The notes beneath the pieces were generated by a model, which ran no database searches, had not been told where the DNA came from, and saw only the letters and a list, made by a program, of their open reading frames with translations. Shown here one piece after another: positions 53,768-64,000 of a stretch of DNA of 64,000 bases. Source of the stretch: Desulfobacter sp. GTDB taxonomy: Bacteria; Desulfobacterota; Desulfobacteria; Desulfobacterales; Desulfobacteraceae. Each line of letters starts with the position of its first letter. Positions within the stretch are counted from its first letter, which is position 1. The position numbers were made by a program, and so were the translations under genes. The stretch is taken from NCBI GenBank assembly GCA_028768545.1, contig CP054838.1, positions 511,501-575,500 of the forward strand. The letters are read 5' to 3'.

Positions 53768-54069
53768 TTATTATAGCAAACCAGGAGTGTCAGGCTGGGA
53801 TGGGGTGAAGGGGGTGGAGTGGCGTAAATGAGCGGCCCGCCAGGACGGCATAGGTCCGATCATTTCCGCTTCTTAAGCAGTCAGGACGACCGCTTAAGAT
53901 TTAACGGAATCCCCTCGGCAGATCTTAATAAAAGTTACATGCGATGGCCCGGTAAAATCAATTGATCAAGGATGGATCAACACCTGTTCATTCCCTTCTT
54001 AATATGATATTATGCCTAGTTTTAAAACAGATTCTATCTTGAATAATAACCATAATTTAAGGAGATAAT
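53768..54069. other. Intergenic region with a strong hairpin
   Basis: No gene. A hairpin at 53872-53898 has arms CTTAAGC/GCTTAAG and inner GTC/GAC around a 5-base loop. There is no T-run after it, so it is not a standard terminator. The last bases carry the ribosome binding site (TAAGGAGATAAT) of rdgC. Confidence 0.5.
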
Positions 54070-54678
54070 ATGGGGTTGATCTCATCCACCCATTCCATGA
54101 GCCGGTACTGTGTAGACGGATCATTTGACGGCAGTATTATGGAAGAGGTCCGGGAGGGCCTGATCCAGAATGCCATTCCAAAAATTGAAAGCGAATATGA
54201 TGAAATTTCAGCCGGGTGGACCCCGTTTGAAAGTCCGTACAATCCGGATTTTGAAAAGTTTTCCTTTATATTCGGCACCTATTTTCTCTTTTCCCTGCGC
54301 ATTGATAAAAAATCAGTTCCGGCCAAAGTGGTTCAAAAACACATGGCCCTGGAAATAGAGAAAAAAAAACAAGAGTCAGGCAGGGAATTTATCTCAAAAA
54401 ATGAAAAATCGGAAATCAAGGAAATGGTCATTGATATCCTCATGCACAAGATTCCCTCGGTTCCCAATATTTACGATGTGCTCTGGAGTTATGAGGAAAA
54501 AACCCTGATCCTGTTCACCACCCAGAAAGCAGCCAATGAATTGTTTGAAACCCTGTTTTTAAAATCCTTCAACCATAAACCCATACGGATCTTTCCCTAT
54601 ACCATGGTGGAAAAACTGGGATCTTTTTCAAATGATCAAAAAGACCGTATTATGACCCTTTCCCCCCTTAAATATTAA
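54070..54678 (+). CDS. rdgC: RdgC-like recombination-associated protein
   Basis: 202 aa, shorter than the roughly 300 aa of enterobacterial RdgC but of the usual size in delta-type bacteria. Motifs: SRYCVDGSFDGS at the start, AGWTPFESPYNPDFEKFSF, YFLFSLRIDKKSVPAKVVQK, IPSVPNIYDVLWSYEEKTLI and FPYTMVEKL. RdgC is a DNA-binding ring protein that restrains RecA. An intact RdgC in a genome so rearranged by homologous IS copies is of interest. It is followed 10 bp later by a hypothetical gene. Confidence 0.82.
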   Translation: MGLISSTHSMSRYCVDGSFDGSIMEEVREGLIQNAIPKIESEYDEISAGWTPFESPYNPDFEKFSFIFGTYFLFSLRIDKKSVPAKVVQKHMALEIEKKKQESGREFISKNEKSEIKEMVIDILMHKIPSVPNIYDVLWSYEEKTLILFTTQKAANELFETLFLKSFNHKPIRIFPYTMVEKLGSFSNDQKDRIMTLSPLKY

Positions 54679-54688
54679 AAGGTGAATC

Positions 54689-55219
54689 ATGCTTGATATT
54701 GCAACCGCGTATAATAAATATTCCTTTTTAGGCAATGAATTTTTAACCTGGGTCTGGTATCTCATTGAAACCGATCAGAACATCTCCGCCCTTGCAGGAA
54801 TTCAGGAGCCCATAAGCCTTGAAATCGGCAATTCTTTGAGCCTTGAAAACAACCTGGGAGATAAATCCAAGGAAAAAATTACCATAAAAGGCGACCAGGC
54901 AGGCCTTGAAGAGGGCACCACAGCTCTTAAAAAAGGGGCATGGGTCACGGATATGAACCTGATCTGCAAAATCGGAGAAGAAGAGTACAAGTTAAACATC
55001 AAAGGGGAGAGCTTTAATTTTACCGGCTTAAAAACCCCGACCATAGACACCTCGGCATCTGAAGATGAAATTGAAGGCATGGTCATTGAAAAAACCTATT
55101 TAATACTCAAGGTTACCCAGGTTATTGACAGCCTGTTTTTAAAATATATTGAAAACAGAATATCAGATGAGTGGAAATCCACAGAATTTCAAGCCATTAA
55201 GCAATGGATCCATTCATGA
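54689..55219 (+). CDS. Uncharacterised protein, partner of rdgC
   Basis: 176 aa, not recognised. Soluble, acidic, with an N-terminal helix (FLGNEFLTWVWYLIETDQN) and a central beta-rich part (KEKITIKGDQAGLEEGT). The L-G-x-E-F-L-T-W-L/V-W start is seen in conserved hypothetical proteins that stand next to rdgC in sulfate reducers, so an RdgC-associated role is likely. Starts after AAAAGGTGAATC. Confidence 0.7.
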   Translation: MLDIATAYNKYSFLGNEFLTWVWYLIETDQNISALAGIQEPISLEIGNSLSLENNLGDKSKEKITIKGDQAGLEEGTTALKKGAWVTDMNLICKIGEEEYKLNIKGESFNFTGLKTPTIDTSASEDEIEGMVIEKTYLILKVTQVIDSLFLKYIENRISDEWKSTEFQAIKQWIHS

Positions 55220-55589
55220 TCATAAAATGTTCAAAACTTGAATCTTTTAAACCCAATCAAAATAGTGAACAAAACTGCCGGGTTTTAAATCTTTTTTAAA
55301 CCGGGTTTTAAACCGGAACCACACATATTATTCTTTAAATTTCAGTATATTAAAAAGTTATGAACATTTAAAACCAGCTTATTATTGTTGTTGTTCTTTT
55401 TTAAAGAATTAAATAATAAAACAACAGCAGACTTAAAAAAAAACAAATGCATGGATCAAAATTTTATTTTTATACAGATCTTTTGATAAGATGGTAAAAT
55501 TTTTATCCGGGCCAAGGTTTAGTAATTGATAAAAAAAAGGTTTTAATATAGACTTTCAAGGATATGCAAACTAAGGAAAAGGAATCTAA
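55220..55589. promoter_or_regulatory. AT-rich leader of dnaN-gyrB, possible origin-type region
   Basis: 370 bp, strongly AT-rich, no gene. Near-matches to the DnaA box TTATNCACA occur (TTATGAACA about 55356-55364; TTATACAGA about 55473-55481), each with one mismatch. GGGTTTTAAA-type repeats lie at 55285-55320. It may be only the dnaN promoter; without dnaA nearby an origin cannot be claimed. AAGGAAAAGG precedes dnaN. Confidence 0.35.
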
Positions 55590-59122
<3,533 letters not shown>

Positions 59123-59147
59123 AGAATAACTAAAGCTTAGTGATAAA

Positions 59148-59188
59148 CGCCCTGCACTCAGGAGTCTCTGGTGCAGGGCGTTTTTTAT
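59148..59188 (+). terminator. Intrinsic terminator after gyrB
   Basis: Stem CGCCCTGCAC (59148-59157) and GTGCAGGGCG (59171-59180), 13-base loop, followed by TTTTTT. Confidence 0.92.
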
Positions 59189-59394
59189 TGTTTGATGCTA
59201 TAGAGATGCGGTCTGTAATGCTTCAAACTCGATGAGTTGAAAGCTCTTTGGTTTATATTGTTCAATATTGGAATGAAAGAAAGCCTGACATAAAAGATCG
59301 TATTGGACGGTAAAGGAATTAATCCAATTGATATTCGAATGAGTAAAGTTTATTATATGAATATTATTTATTCGATAATAAAAAGGAGGATCCC

Positions 59395-60053
59395 ATGAAC
59401 CGGTCCATTCATAAAATTATTGATGAGCAGATAAAGCAATGGGAATTATCAAAGACCCGATTGCCAGAAGAAATCCAAACATGCCGGGTTATCACCATTT
59501 CAAGGGAATGCGGCTCCCAGGGGCAGAAGGTGGGTGAAAAACTTGCAGCGGCCCTGGGGTTTGATCTTTTTCACCACCAGATCCTTGAGGCTATGATTGA
59601 AACATCTAAAAGCTCCAGGATCTTGCTTGAATCTTTGGATGAAAAGGCCATGAACGTGGTGGACGACATTGTATCCAATTTTGTCAGCGATCATCACCTC
59701 TGGCCGGACGAGTATTCAAAACTGCTGCTCAGAATCTTAAATACCATCGGTAAACACGGGAATGCCGTTATTTTAGGCAGGGGCGCTAATTTTGCCCTGG
59801 AAAAAACCCATGCCCTGAAAATCAGGATTGTTGGACCGGAACGTGTCAGGCTCAGGCATATCCAGGAAACCTGGGACCTGAATTATGAAGATGCCCTTAA
59901 AAAGATGAACAGCACAGATGCCGACAGAATAGCCTTTGTGAAACGCTATTTTAACTCCAACGTTGAAAATCCCGCCATTATGATCTCATCCTCAACACCG
60001 GCACCCTCTCCGTGGATAAAGCCGTGGATATTATCCAGTGCGCCATTGGATAA
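59395..60053 (+). pseudogene. Cytidylate kinase-like protein with a -1 frameshift
   Basis: From ATG 59395 (AAAAGGAGGATCCC before it): RVITISRECGSQGQKVGEKL (P-loop variant), LLRILNTIGKHGNAVILGRG, RIVGPERVRLRHIQE, RYFNSNVENPA. At about 59975 one base is missing: the frame should continue NYDLILNTGTLSVDKAVDII and end at TAA 60051, as in this family, but as written it runs on to an unrelated end at 60144. Proteins of this family resemble CMP kinase and are of uncertain substrate. Only the last 25 or so residues are affected, so a partly functional product or a sequencing error cannot be excluded. Confidence 0.82.
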
Positions 60054-60142
60054 CCTTCTTGCACCCCAGCAGTCCCTGGCAGAGGAATTTTCATCCCTGC
60101 AAAAGAGCGGTCACCGACAAAGAGCCAGTAAAAGGAAAAAAT

Positions 60143-60190
60143 AATACCATACATTTTACCCATCGTTCCCAGAGCGTGTATGGTATTTTT
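60143..60190 (+). terminator. Intrinsic terminator
   Basis: Perfect 11-bp stem AATACCATACA (60143-60153) and TGTATGGTATT (60177-60187), followed by T residues. Positioned after the cytidylate kinase-like gene. Confidence 0.8.
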
Positions 60191-60355
60191 GAAGATTTTC
60201 TTCCAGATGACTGAGGCAGAGCCCTTCTTGCCAAAAAAGCAAATCTTTATAGGTCAGATCAGACAATTCCGAGACTGTGGTGGTATTAGGGCATGGACAT
60301 GGCCTGGGTGCTGATGGGTATTATCCGCAACATTTTTTGTTTTAAAAAAAGTTAC

Positions 60356-61199
60356 TCAGTGATGTCCGGTTAGGTTTTTGCTTGCTCAATAATTTTTTGA
60401 TCTTTGACAATATTGTCCCTGTTTGAACTATGAGAGCCCTGCTCCTCGCAGCCAAACAGGTCATTTAGAATGGCGGTTCGCAGCTGCCGAACTCTTTTGA
60501 TCGTGACCTTTTCATTAAACTGTTTTTGGCAATGGATTGCCAGTAACAGGTAAGTGATAAGGCCGCCAAGAATCTGAACCATAAGGCCGTATTCACTGCG
60601 GGCAATGAGATGATATACCTTCAGATGTTCTTTCCACCATTTGAAAAAATCCTCAATGGTCCACCGGAGTTTATAAATTGTTGCTATTTGTTCCGCTGTT
60701 AAATCATGCCTGTCAGTTGCCACATAGTATTTGACGCCAGCAATTTTATAGCCAACAACCCGAACAGGCCTTTTCGTCTGGTTTTGATTCGGAGTACCAA
60801 GTTTAACCAGTGCATCATAAAAAATGTAGCTGTCGGAAGGGGTCTCGTGGTTATCAATAATTGTTCTTGTTGTCCTGGTTTTTATACGGCAGACAAAATG
60901 TTTGCCTTGCTCCTGAAGCAGGTCAAATTCTTTATGGGATTGATATCCACGATCCATAACACCTGTTTGCCCCTTGGAAACTATTTTGGGAACAAAGGTG
61001 CGTTCAGCGCCGTTGCCTTCAGTCAAAAAGATTTTGTTTGGGATTCCGTGATTAATGTCAAATCCGCAATGTACTTTGGCTTTTTTACTTCCTTTTCTGT
61101 AGTTCGCCCAGTGCATTGAAAGGACTGCATTTATGAGACTACCGTCAATGGAAACCAACTCTCCTAACTCGGCGTGTTCACCCGGATGACACTCAAGAG
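60356..61199 (-). mobile_element. IS4-type element, 3' two-thirds (cut by IS6)
   Basis: The left end (tcagtgatgtccggttagg) and transposase codons from ECHPGEHAELGELVSIDGSL to the C-terminus are as in the complete copy at 23723. The start of the transposase and the right end are missing beyond 61199, where IS copy i begins. The rest is not found on the far side of copy i. Confidence 0.92.
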
Positions 61200-61353
61200 G
61201 GTTCTGTTGCAAAAAATTATTAATGTCTGATACAAGTCCGTTTTGGCACTAATTTGTTTGCAGAGAGATAGTATGAAAAATGAAAACCCTTTCAAGTGGC
61301 GTCATTATGAAAAAGAAATCATCCTATTGAATGTTCGCTGGTATCTGAGATAT

Positions 61354-62719
61354 GGTTCATCCGATTAATGCGTACCTTTTATTGTGAAGGTCCAAAAGTT
61401 TCAACCTGAAAAACTCCGAATCCCTGTATCCATAAGCTTTCCGTTTCATGGTTTTTATCTTGTTATTTGTCCCTTCTAAAGGACCTGTAGATATCCTGTA
61501 ATCATAGTATGAAAGGATTCTTTGCCTGTGCACAGCCAAGGTCTTGGCAAATTTCATCAACATTGAAATTTTGGAAATATTGGCCAGATTGATCCAATTG
61601 CTGACTATCTTTTCAGCTGTTTCTTTTTTCTTTTGATTCCATATTTGCCTGAGTTCCTCTTTCATGTAGTAGACTACCAATAGCGGCTGATTTATTTTCA
61701 ATGCTTCTTCTAACCGTTGGGCCTCCTTCTTGTCATCACTGAGGTTTTCGGGATTTTTTAACAAAAGCCACCGGACTCCCTTCAGAAGTTTTTGTTGCCC
61801 GGTATTGGCAAGAAGGTTGTAGAGCTTTCGCCTGAAATCCGACAGTTTCTCATTGAACAATTTAACAACATGAAATCTGTCAAAGACAATTGCTGAACCA
61901 GAAAGATTTTCAATAACAGCACTCAAGTATGCCGGGGACATATCGATGCTGACGGCTTTGATTTTTGCTTTCGATATTTTCACTTTTGTCCAAAAAGATT
62001 TCAAAGCTTCACCACCTTTTCCTTCTCCCACGTGCAGAATTCTACCGGATTCCAGATCCATCACGATGGTCAAGTATTTATGCCCTTTCCCTATGGAAAT
62101 TTCATCTATGGCAATCTGCCGGACTTTCTCAAGGGGGATTTTTCGATAACGCCTCAGCAGGTCTTCTTTCTGGATCTGCTTTATCGTATCCCAGCTGATC
62201 CTTAAATGGATGGCAATATCTTTGATTGTCATGAACTGAGACAACTCCAAGACATACCGTTCAAAAGCCCGGGTATAGCTTTTCCCCTCCTGGGCAAAGG
62301 ATAGTTTGATTTGCCGGACAAATTGACAGAACGAACACCAAATTCTCTGGATAGCCGTCCTGAGAATCACGGGTTTTGAACCTACCGGTATTGTTCTGAG
62401 ATCTCTTGTCACAATCCCTTTCCTGGTGACGGACCTGGAATTACATTCCGGGCATTTTACCGCCTCCGGTTTTGGTATGAGTTCAAAAGTGATTATTCCA
62501 CCGATGAAACGTGTTGTTTTATAAAAGTAGTCACGAAGGCCAAAGGCATGGTATATGAAGCTTGTGGACATTAATTCATTCTCCGATTTTGTGCGAATAA
62601 CACAAAAAAATTAGAACATGATCATGTTCACACCATCATTTCAAGCATAAAAATCCTTACTGTGTTATTGCCTTCCCAGTGATGTTTCTCAGTCCAGGTA
62701 CGCGATTTTCTGATGAACC
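61354..62719 (-). mobile_element. ISL3-family insertion sequence (nested in IS6 copy i)
   Basis: 1366 bp with inverted ends GGTTCATCCGATTAATGCG and GGTTCATCAGAAAATCGCG, and a perfect 8-bp target duplication tgagatat (61346-61353 and 62720-62727). The only copy in the window. Confidence 0.95.
61357..62571 (-). CDS. ISL3-family transposase
   Basis: 404 aa. N-terminal zinc-finger CPECNSRSVTRKG...IWCSFC, helix-turn-helix (MTIKDIAIHLRISWDTIKQI) and the DDE core: IAIDEISIGKGHKYLTIV, AVSIDMSPAYLSAV, FDRFHVVKLFNE, and C-terminal GPLEGTNNKIKTMKRKAYGY with the Glu. Intact. The stop lies only 3 bp from the element end. Confidence 0.93.
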   Translation of the reverse strand: MSTSFIYHAFGLRDYFYKTTRFIGGIITFELIPKPEAVKCPECNSRSVTRKGIVTRDLRTIPVGSKPVILRTAIQRIWCSFCQFVRQIKLSFAQEGKSYTRAFERYVLELSQFMTIKDIAIHLRISWDTIKQIQKEDLLRRYRKIPLEKVRQIAIDEISIGKGHKYLTIVMDLESGRILHVGEGKGGEALKSFWTKVKISKAKIKAVSIDMSPAYLSAVIENLSGSAIVFDRFHVVKLFNEKLSDFRRKLYNLLANTGQQKLLKGVRWLLLKNPENLSDDKKEAQRLEEALKINQPLLVVYYMKEELRQIWNQKKKETAEKIVSNWINLANISKISMLMKFAKTLAVHRQRILSYYDYRISTGPLEGTNNKIKTMKRKAYGYRDSEFFRLKLLDLHNKRYALIG

Positions 62720-63410
62720 TGAGATATCAACTGAGTTACAGGAATCTGGAAGAGATGATGCAAGAACGGGGCTTGTCTGTGGATCAAAGTACCATTTACC
62801 GATGGGTTCAGTGCTATGCTCCTGAAATGGAAAAGCGAAGCAGGAAGTATCTGCGGCAATCAAATGATTCTTACCGTATTGATGAAACATATATCAAGGT
62901 GCGGGGGAAAATGAAGTATCTTTACCGAGTGGTCGATTCCCGTGGAAATACCATCGATTTTCTTCTTCGCAGCAGACGTAATATGGAATCTGCCAAACGA
63001 TTTTTTAAAAAGATGCTGCGAGCTTCCAATAGCTCCAGACCTCGGGTTCTGAGTGTTGACGGAAATCCTGCATATCCTCCGGCAGTAAAGGCTTTGAAAG
63101 AAAAAAAGCTTCTGAATAAGGACTGTATCCTAAGACAGAATAAATATCTGAACAATATTATTGAGCAAGATCACCGGTTTATCAAAAAGCTTGTCAGAGC
63201 TGGTATGGGGTTCAAGACATTTCATTCTGCCTGGCGGACGCTAAAAGGCTATGAAATTATGAACATGATCAGAAAAGGACAAGTTAAAAATATCAGGAAG
63301 GGAGAAATTTTAAAGCAGAAAGAATTCGTCGAAAATCTGTTTTCTTATGCTGCGTAAATTTTACGCCTGAACGATCTCTTTGTCCTGGAAATATTTTTTG
63401 TAACAGAACC

Positions 63411-63563
63411 AGAGATTCTCTCAAACCGTATATCCCCCAGCTGGAATACCATGAATTTGACAAGTGTGGTCATTCGCCTTTTAGGGAGAAATATGCAAAA
63501 GATGATTTTTTTCGGATAATCTCTGCCTGGTTAAAAGAAAATTCAGATTCGTTTTGGGCATAA
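63411..63563 (+). pseudogene. Alpha/beta hydrolase, C-terminal stub
   Basis: 50 codons from the IS junction: RDSLKPYIPQLEYHEFDKCG, HSPFREKYAKDDFFRIISAW, LKENSDSFWA, stop. The segment F-D-K-C-G-H-S-P followed by an amphipathic helix is the catalytic-His end of alpha/beta hydrolases. The preceding part is gone and what lies left of the IS is another IS, so a deletion removed it. Confidence 0.75.
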
Positions 63564-63629
63564 TCCGGTGCTGCACCTGGATACAAGTCTTTCCAATCCG
63601 CCCTTGCGGTGTTTCCGGGGCATGCTGGG

Positions 63630-64000
63630 CTAATCTGTTTTTTTAAGCAGGCGGATATCCCCTGTCATGAGTATGGCCCGGGCCAATTTCCCTATGACTT
63701 TTATCCGGGCCCAAGGGGTTTTGTCTTTCAGGAAAATGGTGTTCAAGGCCTTTCGGTCTGCCGGGGGCCTGGACTTTGAAGGCCGGGGTGCCAGGGAGAG
63801 GGCATTGGCAGGGCAGGCTGTCACACAATGGCCGCAGCCAATGCAGCGGTTGGGATTCAGGATAGGTTCAGATCGTTTTTTTTCTTGACCCTTTGACAAG
63901 ACAATGGTCAGTGCACCGGTCTGGCAGTGGTCTGCACATTTGCCGCAGCCCACACAGATATCCTTGTCCAGGATCACTTTAAAATTGGATGCCCAGAAGT
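63630..64000 (-). CDS. 4Fe-4S ferredoxin-domain protein, C-terminal part (runs off right edge)
   Basis: The frame is open to the edge (FWASNFKVILDKDICVGCGK at its visible start). Two 4Fe-4S motifs follow: CVGCGKCADHC and CIGCGHCVTACP. A basic tail without further motifs follows (DKTPWARIKVIGKLARAILM). A GTG at 63977 could start a small ferredoxin of 115 aa, but the upstream open frame suggests the end of a longer iron-sulfur protein. Function is not determinable here. Confidence 0.75.
   Translation of the reverse strand, partial: FWASNFKVILDKDICVGCGKCADHCQTGALTIVLSKGQEKKRSEPILNPNRCIGCGHCVTACPANALSLAPRPSKSRPPADRKALNTIFLKDKTPWARIKVIGKLARAILMTGDIRLLKKTD

Larger units (their letters stand above)
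61200..63410 (+). mobile_element. IS6-family element interrupted by an ISL3 element (copy i)
   Basis: Left end at 61200, right end at 63410 (gtaacagaacc instead of gcaacagaacc). The transposase ATG is at 61273; its frame is cut after about 27 codons by the ISL3 insertion and resumes after 62719 to the usual stop at 63357. External flanks ctcaagag and agagattc differ. It has more point changes than other copies (for example H-to-Q and R-to-C), so it may be older. Confidence 0.93.

Noticed and set aside
55220..55589. Replication origin
   Set aside because: Only one-mismatch DnaA-like boxes, and no dnaA gene nearby; kept as a low-confidence regulatory region only.

Overview
The window looks like a chromosomal segment of a Desulfobacterota (Desulfobacteraceae-type sulfate reducer) relative. 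The pointers are a small multihaem c-type cytochrome, a long run of CoA-thioester degradation genes with DUF35/thiolase pairs and a beta-keto acid cleavage enzyme, rubrerythrin-like and YkgJ proteins, and the dnaN-gyrB block. The assignment is by gene content only; no rRNA or tRNA was recognised and no CRISPR array is present.

Layout. 1-10.5 kb: a receiver-GGDEF protein, site-2 protease, ferritin-like protein, SelO, a gutted hybrid histidine kinase and an MscS-type channel. 10.5-17.3 kb: seven co-oriented housekeeping/accessory genes (YkgJ, a broken ogt, metallophosphoesterase, zinc-dependent phospholipase C, MFS, FMN reductase fusion) plus a cupin. IS flanks suggest this block was inverted. 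18.2-33.7 kb: a leftward catabolic island holding two paralogous cassettes, each with two thiolase-fold proteins, an SCP2-DUF35 protein and a second DUF35 protein. Around them lie enoyl-CoA hydratase, MaoC, acyl-CoA dehydrogenase, a broken acyl-CoA ligase, a PHP protein with an in-frame UGA, and a BKACE. 34-43 kb: an IS-split acyl-CoA dehydrogenase, an aminotransferase, truncated rfbA, a DUF169 fragment, a sigma-54 activator remnant and threonine ammonia-lyase. 46-52.8 kb: cytochrome c, yaaA, flavodoxin, and an envelope/phospholipid cluster (SYLF, outer-membrane-like protein, cardiolipin synthase, EEP phosphatase, truncated ClsC-like protein). 54-60 kb: rdgC, a hypothetical gene, dnaN, gyrB and a frameshifted cytidylate-kinase-like gene. 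60.3-64 kb: a nest of three IS types, a hydrolase stub and a ferredoxin-like protein at the edge.

The dominant theme is IS-driven decay. Nine copies or fragments of one IS6-family element are present (837-838 bp when intact), together with two copies of an ISKra4-like element, one and a half IS4-type elements and one ISL3 element. About fifteen genes are broken by IS, deletion, frameshift or stop. The ISKra4-like and ISL3 copies carry perfect 8-bp target duplications. No IS6 copy does, and most IS6 copies sit exactly where one or two genes are cut, as expected if they mediated deletions and rearrangements after insertion. Such an IS load with many recent pseudogenes resembles a genome under relaxed selection, for example a host-associated or recently bottlenecked lineage; that last step is inference.
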